Shown here piece by piece: positions 33,184 to 42,325 of a stretch of DNA of 64,000 nucleotides (its first letter is position 1; each line of letters opens with the position of its first letter). The position numbers were made by a program, and so were the translations under genes. Below the pieces are notes generated by a model. It made no database searches, was not told the origin of the DNA, and saw only the letters and a list, made by a program, of their open reading frames with translations. The DNA is taken from NCBI RefSeq assembly GCF_035317345.1, contig NZ_JAYKTU010000007.1; one strand, 5' to 3'. Origin of the DNA: Cellvibrio fontiphilus. Lineage in GTDB: Bacteria; Pseudomonadota; Gammaproteobacteria; Pseudomonadales; Cellvibrionaceae.

Positions 33184-34152
33184 ATGCTGGCAGTGTCAAA
33201 ACTCAAGCGAGCCTACGGCGATTTTGTGGCGGCCGATGAGGTCAGTTTTACAATCGCCAAGGGTGAAATTGTGGGGTTACTGGGTCATAACGGCGCCGGT
33301 AAAACCACGGTGATGAAAATGTTAAGCGGCTATCTGGAACCCAGTGCCGGTAGCATTCAGTTTCAAGGTTTAGCGTTACAGGATCATTTAAAAAACCTGC
33401 AACAAAAAATTGGCTACCTGCCGGAAAACTTGCCTATTTACCCGGAGCTTTCGGTGGCTGCCTATTTGGATTACGCCGCAGAACTCAAAGCTTTGCGCGG
33501 TGAAGAAAAACAGCGCGAAATCAAGCGGGTGATTGAAGCAACCGATATTAAAAGTAAATTGCTTTCCCCTATTGCGAGTCTATCGCGTGGTTACAAACAG
33601 CGGGTTGGTGTTGCGCAGGCGTTACTCGGTCGCCCGGCATTATTAATTCTGGATGAACCCACCAATGGTTTGGACCCACAACAAACACTGCAAATGCGTG
33701 AGTTGATTCGCAGCATTGCTAAAGAGGCCACGGTGATTTTGTCCACCCACATTATGCAAGAGGTGGATGCCTTGTGTGACCGTGTACTTATGATGCGTGC
33801 GGGCCGTTTGGTGTTAGATGAAAAGTTAGCAGATTTGCGCCGCGCGCGTTCATTGCTGTTAACAACGAATAAACCCGCCACCGATATTCAGCCGTTACTA
33901 AACCAACTCACTGGCGTAAAAACGGTAGAAGTTCTTGGCAGCGCAAACGCGGGTGAGCAACTACGCATTCAATTAGGCGATGCTGCCGAAGCACACAGCA
34001 CGGCAGCGGCGGTGGCGCGTGCGGTGCTGCAGGCGAACGCCGAGTTGTATCAACTCCAGCCGGAAGTTCGCGATTTGGAAAGCCTGTTCCGTGATGTGAA
34101 TAAAGCGGATGCCAGTGAACACAATGTGCCGGAGGTGAATCGTGCAGCCTAA
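33184..34152 (+). CDS. GldA-like ABC transporter ATPase
   Basis: This is a 322-residue ABC ATPase of the GldA/NatA-like group. Walker A is GHNGAGKTT, the signature LSRGYKQRVGVAQALLG and Walker B LLILDEPTNGLDP; the H-loop is STHIM. The C-terminal ~80 residues form an accessory domain common in exporters with ABC-2 permeases. GGAGG lies 5 bases before the ATG. Its last 11 bases overlap the next gene, a fused permease/GldG protein. The substrate is unknown. In Bacteroidetes GldAFG is needed for gliding, but this gammaproteobacterial version need not be. Confidence 0.92.
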   Translation: MLAVSKLKRAYGDFVAADEVSFTIAKGEIVGLLGHNGAGKTTVMKMLSGYLEPSAGSIQFQGLALQDHLKNLQQKIGYLPENLPIYPELSVAAYLDYAAELKALRGEEKQREIKRVIEATDIKSKLLSPIASLSRGYKQRVGVAQALLGRPALLILDEPTNGLDPQQTLQMRELIRSIAKEATVILSTHIMQEVDALCDRVLMMRAGRLVLDEKLADLRRARSLLLTTNKPATDIQPLLNQLTGVKTVEVLGSANAGEQLRIQLGDAAEAHSTAAAVARAVLQANAELYQLQPEVRDLESLFRDVNKADASEHNVPEVNRAA

Positions 34153-37054
34153 TCATTCCATGGTAAACATTGCCAAAAAAGAAATTGGTTTATTTTTTTC
34201 ATCGCCCATTGCCTATTTGTTTTTAGCGGCCTTTGCAGCGGTAAGTTTGTTTGCATTTTTCTGGGGCGAAGCATTTTTTGCGCGCAATATTGCCGATGTG
34301 CGCCCGTTGTTTGAGTGGATGCCGTTGTTGCTGATTTTTTTGTGCAGCACGCTCACTATGCGTTTATGGAGTGAAGAGCGCCGCACCGGCACACTCGAGC
34401 ATGTGCTCACTCAACCCGTACCCCTGTGGCACTTTGTGATAGGGAAGTTTTTAGGTTGTTTGATGCTCTTGTTGATCGCCCTCGCAATCACCTTGCCGTT
34501 ACCGATTACCGTTGCGCTGCTGGGCGATTTGGATTGGGGGCCAGTATTTGCAGGTTATTTGGCAACCTTGCTGTTAGGCGCGGCCTATTTAAGTATTGGT
34601 TTGTTTGTGTCGGCGCGCAGCGATAACCAAATTGTCAGTTTGATTAGTTCGGTTGCGCTGTGCGGCGTGTTTTATTTACTCGGGAGCTCTGCCATCACCA
34701 ATTTTATGGGCACCAGTGCGGCGGAGTATTTGCGTTTGCTGGCTACCGGTGCGCGCTTTGATTCTATCGCTCGCGGTGTGATTGATCTGCGTGATTTGTA
34801 TTTTTATATCAGTTTGATGCTGGTATTCCTCGCGCTTAATACTTACGCACTGGAGCGTGAGCGCTGGGCAGCCACGGGTAATAAAATTCATCACAGTCGT
34901 TGGCGCAGTATTACCGCACTCTTGTTGGTGAATGCCTTGGGTGCAAATTTGTGGCTGGGGCAAATCAATAACCTGCGTATTGATACCACGCGCGGTAATC
35001 AGTATTCCATTTCATCTGCCACTGAACATTATTTGCAGCAGCTGCAAGAGCCTTTGTTACTGCGCGGGTATTTCAGTAGCAAAACACATCCGCTGTTATC
35101 GCCACTGGTGCCACAACTACAAGATTTAATGAAAGAGTATGAAGTGGAAGGAAGAGGCCTGGTGCGTGTGGAGTTTGTAGATCCAGTGACCGACCCAGAG
35201 TTGGAGCAGGAAGCGAATCAGAAGTATGCGATTCAACCTGTGCCTTTCCAAATTTCGGATCGCTACCAGGCCGCATTGGTGAACTCCTATTTTAATGTGT
35301 TAGTGCAGTATGGCGATGAATATCAGGTGCTCAGCTTCCGCGATTTGATTGAAGTAAAAAGTGGCAGCGAAACAGAGTTAAATGTGCAGCTGCGCAACCC
35401 CGAGCATGATCTGACTCGTGCCATTAAAAAAGTACTGCACAGCTATCAAGCCGGCGGCAATTTGTTTGACACAGTCAAAGGTGATTTGCAGTTCACCGCG
35501 TATGTTTCAGCCGATGAACGCCTGCCAGATGGTTTAAGTGCATTTAAAAACGACATCACGCGCGAATTGGAAAAACAGCGCGAAAAATCGGGCCAGCGGT
35601 TACAAGTAGAGTTTCTCGACCCGGATGCCAACGGTGGCGAATTAGGTCAGCGCATCGCACAGGATTTTGGTTTTAATCCTATGTCCACCAGCCTGCTAAG
35701 TAATGATCGTTTTTATTTTTACATGACACTGGGGCAGGGCGATCAGTTAGTGCAAATTCCGCTGGATGATATGAGTGCAGCGAGTTTTGAACGCAACTTT
35801 AATGCAGCGTTAAAACGTTTTGCTTCCGGCTTTACCAAAACGGTTGCATTGGTAACCCCTGCCGCTGATATGGGTGCTTATTACGGCGCGTCGAGTAGTG
35901 GCCCGCAATTTAATCAGCTGGCTGAATTTCTGGGTGCCGAATTAAATGTACAGCGCGAGGATTTGGCGGACGGAAAAGTCAGTGGTGAAGCCGATGTATT
36001 AGTGCTTGCCGCACCTAAAGACCTGGACGAAAAAGCATTGTTTGCGGTGGATCAATTTCTGATGCAAGGCGGCACGGTGATTATGGCCAGCTCGCCCTAC
36101 AGCGCTTCTGTCAGCCAGCGCAGTTTGAGTTTGCAAAAACACAACAGTGGTTTGCAGCAGTGGCTCGCGCATCACGGTTTTACCACCGAAGAAAAATTAG
36201 TGATGGATAAACAAAACCTGCCATTCCCCGTTCCCGTAAGCCGCAACTTGGGTGGTTTTAGTGTGCAGGAAATGCGCATGCTGGATTACCCCTATTTTGT
36301 GGATGTACGCGCGCAAGGTTTGAATGCAGATAACCCCATCACCAGCGGTTTGCCACAGGCGAGCATGGCATGGGCATCGCCGATTCTATTGGATGAAACC
36401 AAACAACAAGGGCGCCGTATTACCGAGTTGTTGCGCAGTTCAGACCAAGCCTGGTTAAGCGGTGATATGAATATAGTGCCGCAGGTGAGCGCCAGTGGTG
36501 TATCACCTTATTTACCGGTAGGCGAGCAGAAATCCCATTTGTTGGGCGTGATCAGTCAGGGGCGTTTTGACTCTTATTTTGCTGGAAAAAATTCGCCGCT
36601 ACTGGGCAACAACGCCGAACAAAATACCGCCGCCGATACAGCGGCAGACGCTGCGAGCAATACGGCTAATGAGCAAAACAACAGTGCGCAGACAGTAAGT
36701 GGTGTTATTCAGCGTTCACCGGATTCAGCGCGCATTATTTTATTCAGCTCCAATGATTTCCTGAGTGATGCGGTGATTTCTATGACCAGCATGGCAACCG
36801 GCGGCCAGTATTTAAATGGTGTGCAGCTGTTAGCCAATACAGTGGATTGGGCGCTGGAGGATGAAGGCTTGGTAAGCATTCGCGCGCGCGGTAATTTCAA
36901 TCGCACTCTGCCCAGCATGGAGCAATCCACCCAAGCCTTCTGGGAATATTTGAATTACGGTTTGGCACTGGCTGCACTGTTGGTGGTTGGCTTGGTGCAG
37001 CGGCAATTAAAACGCCGTCGTGAACAGCAGTACCAGCAATGGCTGGCTAATTAA
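34142..37054 (+). CDS. Fused ABC-2 permease (GldF) and GldG-like protein
   Basis: The 970-residue protein joins two parts. Residues 1 to about 255 are an ABC-2 type permease with six membrane helices (starting near GLFFSSPIAYLFLAA). The rest (about 280-930) is a GldG-like soluble domain, probably periplasmic, ended by one membrane helix (NYGLALAALLVVGLVQ) and a basic tail. A low-complexity Ala/Asn/Thr stretch lies near 830-850. The GTG start has GGAGG 6 bases upstream and overlaps the ATPase gene. An ATG six codons downstream is possible. As I recall, relatives often keep the two parts as separate genes. Confidence 0.87.
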   Translation: MQPNHSMVNIAKKEIGLFFSSPIAYLFLAAFAAVSLFAFFWGEAFFARNIADVRPLFEWMPLLLIFLCSTLTMRLWSEERRTGTLEHVLTQPVPLWHFVIGKFLGCLMLLLIALAITLPLPITVALLGDLDWGPVFAGYLATLLLGAAYLSIGLFVSARSDNQIVSLISSVALCGVFYLLGSSAITNFMGTSAAEYLRLLATGARFDSIARGVIDLRDLYFYISLMLVFLALNTYALERERWAATGNKIHHSRWRSITALLLVNALGANLWLGQINNLRIDTTRGNQYSISSATEHYLQQLQEPLLLRGYFSSKTHPLLSPLVPQLQDLMKEYEVEGRGLVRVEFVDPVTDPELEQEANQKYAIQPVPFQISDRYQAALVNSYFNVLVQYGDEYQVLSFRDLIEVKSGSETELNVQLRNPEHDLTRAIKKVLHSYQAGGNLFDTVKGDLQFTAYVSADERLPDGLSAFKNDITRELEKQREKSGQRLQVEFLDPDANGGELGQRIAQDFGFNPMSTSLLSNDRFYFYMTLGQGDQLVQIPLDDMSAASFERNFNAALKRFASGFTKTVALVTPAADMGAYYGASSSGPQFNQLAEFLGAELNVQREDLADGKVSGEADVLVLAAPKDLDEKALFAVDQFLMQGGTVIMASSPYSASVSQRSLSLQKHNSGLQQWLAHHGFTTEEKLVMDKQNLPFPVPVSRNLGGFSVQEMRMLDYPYFVDVRAQGLNADNPITSGLPQASMAWASPILLDETKQQGRRITELLRSSDQAWLSGDMNIVPQVSASGVSPYLPVGEQKSHLLGVISQGRFDSYFAGKNSPLLGNNAEQNTAADTAADAASNTANEQNNSAQTVSGVIQRSPDSARIILFSSNDFLSDAVISMTSMATGGQYLNGVQLLANTVDWALEDEGLVSIRARGNFNRTLPSMEQSTQAFWEYLNYGLALAALLVVGLVQRQLKRRREQQYQQWLAN

Positions 37055-37085
37055 TTATTCACAGCGCAGTAGAACGAGGTGAACT

Positions 37086-38117
37086 ATGAATCAAGCAGTC
37101 ACGATTAACGCCGCGCAAGCCAGCGCTGCACAGCGAGAAGAAAATAGCGGTGCCGCTGTTTCCCTGCGTTGGCAGCGCCGTTTGTGGGCGTTGTTATTTG
37201 TACAAATCCTGTTGGTGGTTGGCATCTTTGCCTATCAAAAAAATATGCGCTCGGCACCGGCAGCGGTGCCCTTGTTGCCGGTGTCCGCGAATTTGATTAA
37301 TCGCATAGAAATGGCGGATGCCGGTACCAATGTGCAGTTGGATAAGGCAGCAAATCGCTGGCAATTAACCCAATCCGGCTTGCCGGTGGATAATGAAAAA
37401 ATAACGGCACTCTTGGATAAGTTAGCTGCACTGCGGCTAACCTGGCCAGTTGCCAATACCGTTACTAGCCACGAGCGTTTTGAAGTGGGCGATGCAAAAT
37501 ATCAACGCAAACTGCGTTTATATGAAGGCGATAAATTACACGCTGAGTTTTATCTAGGCAGTTCACCCGGTTTTAAAAAAGTGCATTTGCGCCGCGCTGG
37601 CGACAATCAGGTTTATTCAGTGTCACTCAGCACGGTGGAGGCAAGCACGCAAGCAGACGACTGGTTGAATAAGTCATTGCTGGCTACAAATAATCTCACC
37701 AATATCACGGCGGGCGATTACCAGTTGCAAAAGCAAGGTGATAAATGGTCACTGCAAAATGATGCAGATACGGCACTGGATGCGGCAAAAGTAGGTGCTT
37801 TAGTCAGCGCCATCGGCAGCCTGCAAGTGGAGTCAGTGGCACAGCAGAAACCCGAGGGTGAGCCTTTCACACTTGCGGTTAAAAGTAGTGATGGCAATTG
37901 GCAGTATGAATTTATAAAAACTGATGCCGGTCACTTTGTAAAACGCAGTGATCGCAATGAGTTTTTCACGCTGAGCCAGTACGAATACGAGCGTATTGTG
38001 GGTGTGAATCGCACCAGTTTACTTGCGGCTAATAATGCCGCCAGTGCGCCGCCAACATCGGCTAATCCGGTAGAAACTGTTGTGCAGGAGGCGACCAAAG
38101 GACTACTGGGTAATTAA
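37086..38117 (+). CDS. DUF4340 domain protein of the Gld-type ABC operon
   Basis: This 343-residue protein has one N-terminal membrane helix (about 30-50) and a large periplasmic DUF4340 region made of repeated beta-rich units (for example NLINRIEMADAGTNVQL and LYEGDKLHAEFYLGSS). DUF4340 genes habitually follow GldA/GldG-type transporter genes, as here, 31 bases after the fused permease gene. It is probably a periplasmic partner of the complex. Its exact role is not known. GAGG precedes the ATG. Confidence 0.85.
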   Translation: MNQAVTINAAQASAAQREENSGAAVSLRWQRRLWALLFVQILLVVGIFAYQKNMRSAPAAVPLLPVSANLINRIEMADAGTNVQLDKAANRWQLTQSGLPVDNEKITALLDKLAALRLTWPVANTVTSHERFEVGDAKYQRKLRLYEGDKLHAEFYLGSSPGFKKVHLRRAGDNQVYSVSLSTVEASTQADDWLNKSLLATNNLTNITAGDYQLQKQGDKWSLQNDADTALDAAKVGALVSAIGSLQVESVAQQKPEGEPFTLAVKSSDGNWQYEFIKTDAGHFVKRSDRNEFFTLSQYEYERIVGVNRTSLLAANNAASAPPTSANPVETVVQEATKGLLGN

Positions 38118-38176
38118 TTTTTTGGGCTACTTAAAAAACGCTGTGTTGCCTAAAAACATTTTTCTTGGTGAAGAAA

Positions 38177-38207
38177 ACAAAAGCCCGGCAAGTTGCCGGG
38201 CTTTTGT
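38177..38207. terminator. Bidirectional terminator between the ABC operon and the yebC-family gene
   Basis: A perfect stem with core AAGCCCGGCA/TGCCGGGCTT (about 14 bp in all) and an AGT loop is flanked by A-rich sequence on the left and T-rich sequence on the right. It can stop both convergent transcripts. Confidence 0.92.
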
Positions 38208-38227
38208 TTGGGCGATTTAAATTTTAT

Positions 38228-38929
38228 TTAACCTGCCAGACCCACATAAACTTCATGTACGTCATCGTCATTATCAATTGCTGCAAGGAAGGCTTCTACT
38301 TCGTCCAGTGCTTCGCCAGATAAGCTCACCGGGTTTTTTGGCTTGTAACCCAGTTTTGCAGATACCACGGTAAAACCCTGGCCGGGAAGTGCTTTTTGCA
38401 CCATGTCCAAATCGGTTGGGTCGGTGTAAAACGTGGCAGTGCCGTCATCGTCTTGTTCAAAATCCTGCGCGCCCGCTTCAATCGCTGCCATTTCCACATC
38501 GGCGTCTTTATTGGCAGGCGTGGCTTCGATAATGCCCAGGTGATCAAAATCCCAAGACACTGAACCTGAAGTGCCTAATTGGCCTTTGCGGAATAAACCG
38601 CGAATGTTGGAAATGGTGCGATTCACATTGTCCGTCAAACATTCAACAATCACTGGAACCTGATGCGGTGCAAAACCTTCATAGACCACTTTTTCATAGT
38701 TGATGTTGCCGTCCAATTGTCCGGAGCCTTTTTTGATGGCGCGCTCTAAGGTCTCGCGTGTCATGGAGGCTTTTTTAGCTGCTTCTACCGCAAGGCGCAG
38801 GCGTGGGTTCATGTCCGGATCAGCGCCATTGCGCGCGGCAACCATAATTTCTTTGGTGAGTTTGGTAAACAGCTTGCCTTTGGCGTTAGCTGCTTCCTCT
38901 TTGTGTTTTGCTTTCCACTGTGCGCCCAT
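38228..38929 (-). CDS. YebC/PmpR (TACO1) family protein
   Basis: This is a 233-residue member of the YebC family, DNA-binding regulators also shown to act on ribosomes paused at polyproline. The N-terminus MGAQWKAKHK and the segments KLFTKLTKEI, PRLRLAVEAAKKASM and NVNRTISNIRGLFRKG are typical. The N-terminus is closer to the YeeN type than to classical YebC near ruvC. No ruv genes are nearby, so a second, canonical yebC may exist elsewhere. It stands alone between two terminators. Confidence 0.88.
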   Translation of the reverse strand: MGAQWKAKHKEEAANAKGKLFTKLTKEIMVAARNGADPDMNPRLRLAVEAAKKASMTRETLERAIKKGSGQLDGNINYEKVVYEGFAPHQVPVIVECLTDNVNRTISNIRGLFRKGQLGTSGSVSWDFDHLGIIEATPANKDADVEMAAIEAGAQDFEQDDDGTATFYTDPTDLDMVQKALPGQGFTVVSAKLGYKPKNPVSLSGEALDEVEAFLAAIDNDDDVHEVYVGLAG

Positions 38930-38984
38930 GATTATCGCCTCTGTGTTGCACGCCGTTTGCTGCGTGATGGTGAGTTAATTAAAA

Positions 38985-39004
38985 GAGGCACCCCGGGGTG
39001 CCTC
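38985..39004 (-). terminator. Terminator after dapD (minus strand)
   Basis: The perfect 20-base palindrome GAGGCACCCCGGGGTGCCTC is followed on the minus strand by TTTTAATT. It ends the dapD transcript. Confidence 0.88.
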
Positions 39005-39040
39005 ATGAATTGTGTTACTCGTTACCTGTTGACTTGCCAA

Positions 39041-40072
39041 TTAATTGGCATGCAGCGCGCTATTTAATTGCAGGGCAGTTTTGTTGGTTACAACCTCGAC
39101 GCGCCCGTTGAGTGAATTACGACGGAATACTAAATCAGAAACGCCAGCTAATTCACGCGCTTTTAGCGTTTTTACTTCATTACCTGCATCATCCAGCACG
39201 ACCACTTTGGTGCCTGCAGTCACGTAGAGACCGGATTCTACTTTGCAGCGATCACCCAGTGGAATACCAATACCGGCATTGGCGCCGATCAGTGACTCTT
39301 TGCCAACGGAGATCACAATATTGCCGCCGCCGGAGAGTGTACCCATAGTGGAACTGCCACCCCCCAAATCAGAGCCGGCGCCTACAAAAACGCCAGCAGA
39401 AATACGGCCTTCAATCATCGCCGGGCCTTCGGTGCCTGCATTAAAGTTCACAAAACCTTCGTGCATGATGGTGGTGCCTTCACCCAGATAAGCGCCCAGA
39501 CGCACGCGCGCCGTGTGTGCAACACGCACGCCTTTAGGCACAACGTAGTTGGTCATTTTGGGGAATTTATCCACGCAGGAGACTTCCAATTCCTCGCCAT
39601 TCAAACGCGCTTGTAATTGGCGTGCCGGCAATTCATTCACATCAATCGCACCCTGATTAGTCCAAGCGACATTGGGCAGTACGCCAAAAATACCTGCCAA
39701 TACCGTGTTGTGTGGTTTTACCAAGCGATGTGAAAGTAAATGTAACTTTAAATAACCTTCGGGCACAGAAGCTGGGTTGGTATCGCTCGCCAATAAAGTT
39801 GCTACCAGCGGACGCTTACTAGTTGCCAAGGATTTGGCTAATTCTGCTTGTGCGCTATCGCCGGCAATTGTTAACGCTTGTGCAATTTCGCTGGCTTGGC
39901 TATTGCTTATTGCGATTGCCTGATTGCCTTCGCTGTAGCCCACGATGTTAGCAATCGCACGGGCGCTGGCTTCAGAGGGTGCTAATACAGGCTGTGCGTA
40001 AAACACTTCCAGCCATTCACCTTTGCTGTTCTGGGTGCCTATACCTAAACCGAGTGCGTAAAGTTGGGTCAT
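39041..40072 (-). CDS. dapD: Tetrahydrodipicolinate N-succinyltransferase
   Basis: DapD transfers succinate from succinyl-CoA to tetrahydrodipicolinate in the diaminopimelate/lysine pathway. The 343-residue form matches the long Pseudomonas-type enzyme rather than the ~274-residue E. coli type. The left-handed beta-helix hexapeptides run through the middle (RVRLGAYLGEGTTIMHEGFV region, then GRISAGVFVGAGSDLGGGSS). It is the last of yffB, nth and dapC on this strand, 24 bases after yffB, and is probably co-transcribed with them. Confidence 0.95.
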   Translation of the reverse strand: MTQLYALGLGIGTQNSKGEWLEVFYAQPVLAPSEASARAIANIVGYSEGNQAIAISNSQASEIAQALTIAGDSAQAELAKSLATSKRPLVATLLASDTNPASVPEGYLKLHLLSHRLVKPHNTVLAGIFGVLPNVAWTNQGAIDVNELPARQLQARLNGEELEVSCVDKFPKMTNYVVPKGVRVAHTARVRLGAYLGEGTTIMHEGFVNFNAGTEGPAMIEGRISAGVFVGAGSDLGGGSSTMGTLSGGGNIVISVGKESLIGANAGIGIPLGDRCKVESGLYVTAGTKVVVLDDAGNEVKTLKARELAGVSDLVFRRNSLNGRVEVVTNKTALQLNSALHAN

Positions 40073-40096
40073 GGTTTTATCCTTTTCGCTAAATAA

Positions 40097-40441
40097 TTAA
40101 TTAAAAATTGTTTGGTAATCTTCAGGCTTAAAACCGAGCAGTTTTTGGGTGCCGGTATCCAGCAGCGGGCGTTTAATTAACGTGGGGTTTTCCACAATAA
40201 TATTTACCGCTGTGCTTGCCGTAAAATTTTGTTTGATGCTATCGCTCAGGTCTTTCCAGGTGGTGCTGCGTTTATTTACCAGAGCTTCCAAGCCCAGCTC
40301 AGCAATCCAGCGCTGCACTTGCGCAGCATCCAAACCATCAACGCGGAAATCGTGGAAGCGATAATCTATTCCTTGCTGATCCAGCCAGGTGCGGGCTTTT
40401 TTGACTGTGTCGCAGTTTTTAATGCCGTATAAAGTGGTCAT
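40097..40441 (-). CDS. yffB: ArsC/Spx-family protein YffB
   Basis: This is a 114-residue thioredoxin-fold protein of the ArsC/Spx superfamily. A single N-terminal cysteine is present in GIKNCDTVKKARTWL. The C-terminus has NPTLIKRPLLDTG, the usual family motif. YffB is thought to be a glutathione-dependent thiol reductase rather than an arsenate reductase. Its start overlaps the nth stop (ATGA), and dap genes flank it; in E. coli yffB also sits next to a dap gene (dapE). Confidence 0.9.
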   Translation of the reverse strand: MTTLYGIKNCDTVKKARTWLDQQGIDYRFHDFRVDGLDAAQVQRWIAELGLEALVNKRSTTWKDLSDSIKQNFTASTAVNIIVENPTLIKRPLLDTGTQKLLGFKPEDYQTIFN

Positions 40442-41112
40442 GGTTTTAAGACAATTTTAGGTTTCTTGCGATTGGGATAGCAGGTTCTGCAAATATCACA
40501 CACTGTGCCATCGCAGCCACGTGCGGAACAAAACTCGCGTCCGTAGTAAATAATTTGTAAGTGCAAATCGTTCCAGCTTTCTTTGGGGAACAAACGTTTT
40601 AAATCTTTTTCGGTTTGCACCACATTTTTTCCGTTGGTTAAACCCCAGCGCTGTGCGAGTCGATGAATATGAGTATCCACCGCAAAGGCGGGCACACCAA
40701 AAGCTTGACTCATCACTACACTGGCAGTTTTATGGCCTACACCGGGTAAACGTTCCAAGGCTTCCCAATCCTGTGGTACTTCACCTTTATGTTCATCCAC
40801 CAATATTCTGGATAGCACCGAAATCGCTTTGGATTTTTGTGGTGACAAACCGCAGGGGCGAATGATTTCCTGAATTTTCTCTACCGGCACCTGTGCCATC
40901 GCAAAAGGGTTATCGGCCAAAGCAAACAGCGCAGGCGTTACTGTATTGACTCGCTCATCGGTGCACTGCGCCGACAGCAGTACAGCGATGAGCAAGGTAT
41001 AAGCGTCTTTGTGATCCAGTGGAATAGGCGGGTTGGGGTAGAGTGTTTGCAAACGCTGCAAAATAAACGCAACTCGCTCCGCTTTATTCAGGTTTTTTAC
41101 CGCGTCAGTCAT
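40438..41112 (-). CDS. nth: Endonuclease III (DNA glycosylase/AP lyase), unusual cysteine spacing
   Basis: Endonuclease III removes oxidised pyrimidines from DNA. The 224-residue protein has the helix-hairpin-helix LPGVGHKTA with catalytic Lys128 and the conserved Asp146 (VDTHIHRL). The iron-sulfur region carries five cysteines (195, 200, 205, 208, 211) in GREFCSARGCDGTVCDICRT and CYP. This does not fit the classical CX6CX2CX5C spacing, so ligand use must differ. Both ends overlap neighbours by ATGA (dapC before, yffB after), indicating tight translational coupling. Confidence 0.92.
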   Translation of the reverse strand: MTDAVKNLNKAERVAFILQRLQTLYPNPPIPLDHKDAYTLLIAVLLSAQCTDERVNTVTPALFALADNPFAMAQVPVEKIQEIIRPCGLSPQKSKAISVLSRILVDEHKGEVPQDWEALERLPGVGHKTASVVMSQAFGVPAFAVDTHIHRLAQRWGLTNGKNVVQTEKDLKRLFPKESWNDLHLQIIYYGREFCSARGCDGTVCDICRTCYPNRKKPKIVLKP

Positions 41113-42308
41113 AGCGATTGCACAAACGCCTTAATGCGCTGGGCGGCCTCTATGCATTCGGCCAGTGGTGCCACCAGTGCCATGCGCACATAGTCTTCAC
41201 CGGGATTGATGCCGTTTGCGGCGCGCGCGAGATAACTGCCGGGCAACACGGTGACTTTTTGCTGGGCAAATAATTGCTGGGCAAACAATTCACCTTTAAT
41301 CGGCGTTTTAGGCCAGAGATAAAAACTGGCATCCGGTTTTTGCACATCCAAGCAGCCATCCAAAATATTCAGTACGGCATCAAATTTTTCGCGGTAGGCG
41401 CTGCGATTGTCGATCACGTGTTGCTCATCTTGCCATGCGGCCATACTCGCGAGCTGGGTGGGAACCGGCATGGCGCAGCCGTGATAGGTGCGATAGAGCA
41501 AAAACTTTTCCAGGATTTTTGCATCACCGCCGACAAAACCGGAGCGCAATCCCGGTAGGTTGGAGCGCTTGGACAAGCTGTGAAATACCACGCAGCGGGC
41601 GAAATCATCGCGCCCCAATTCTGCGCAGGCTTGTAGTAAACCAACCGGCGGATTTTGCTCGTCAAAATAAAGTTCGGAGTAGCACTCATCAGAGGCGATC
41701 ACAAAATCGTATTGATCGGCAAGCGCTATGACTTGTTTTAACTGCTCCGAACTCATGACTGCGCCGGTAGGATTGCCGGGTGAACAGATAAATAATAACT
41801 GGCAGCGCTCCCATATGTCGGCGGGGACTGCGGCAAAATCCGGAATAAAATGATTGTCGGGGGTACAATTTAAAAAATAGGGTTCTGCGCCCGCTAAAAT
41901 CGCCGCACCTTCATAAATTTGGTAGAAGGGGTTGGGCGATACTACCAAGGGTTGCGCTTGGCTGCGATCAACAATCGCCTGTGCAAACGCAAACAATGCT
42001 TCGCGCGTGCCGTTTACCGGTAGAACGTGTTTATCTGCGCTGAAGCTGCCTGCCTTTAACTGGAAGCGGGTTGTCGCCCAGTTCGCAATTGCAGTGCGTA
42101 ATTCGGGCAGCCCTTTGGTGGTGGGGTAGCTGGATAACTTGTTTAAATTGCTTATCAGGGTGTCCAACACAAATGCCGGCGGCAAATGTTTTGGTTCCCC
42201 GATGGATAACATAATATCGCTCAGTGCCGCCGGTGCACTTACGGCGGCTTTGAGCGCGGCTAATTTTTCAAAGGGGTAGGGGTGAAGCAGGTCTAAATCC
42301 GGGTTCAT
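41109..42308 (-). CDS. dapC: N-succinyldiaminopimelate aminotransferase
   Basis: DapC is a PLP enzyme that forms N-succinyl-LL-diaminopimelate in the lysine pathway. The 399 residues show a fold-type I aminotransferase: a DLLHPYPFEKL start, SPNPFYQIYEG in the middle, SPGNPTGAVMS, and the PLP lysine in SLSKRSNLPGLRSGFVGG. The ATG at 42308 is chosen; a TTG two codons upstream is unlikely. It lies 17 bases after glnD and overlaps nth by 4 bases. The position among dap genes supports DapC over other class I/II aminotransferases. Confidence 0.93.
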   Translation of the reverse strand: MNPDLDLLHPYPFEKLAALKAAVSAPAALSDIMLSIGEPKHLPPAFVLDTLISNLNKLSSYPTTKGLPELRTAIANWATTRFQLKAGSFSADKHVLPVNGTREALFAFAQAIVDRSQAQPLVVSPNPFYQIYEGAAILAGAEPYFLNCTPDNHFIPDFAAVPADIWERCQLLFICSPGNPTGAVMSSEQLKQVIALADQYDFVIASDECYSELYFDEQNPPVGLLQACAELGRDDFARCVVFHSLSKRSNLPGLRSGFVGGDAKILEKFLLYRTYHGCAMPVPTQLASMAAWQDEQHVIDNRSAYREKFDAVLNILDGCLDVQKPDASFYLWPKTPIKGELFAQQLFAQQKVTVLPGSYLARAANGINPGEDYVRMALVAPLAECIEAAQRIKAFVQSL

Positions 42309-42325
42309 AATCAATTCAACAATAA

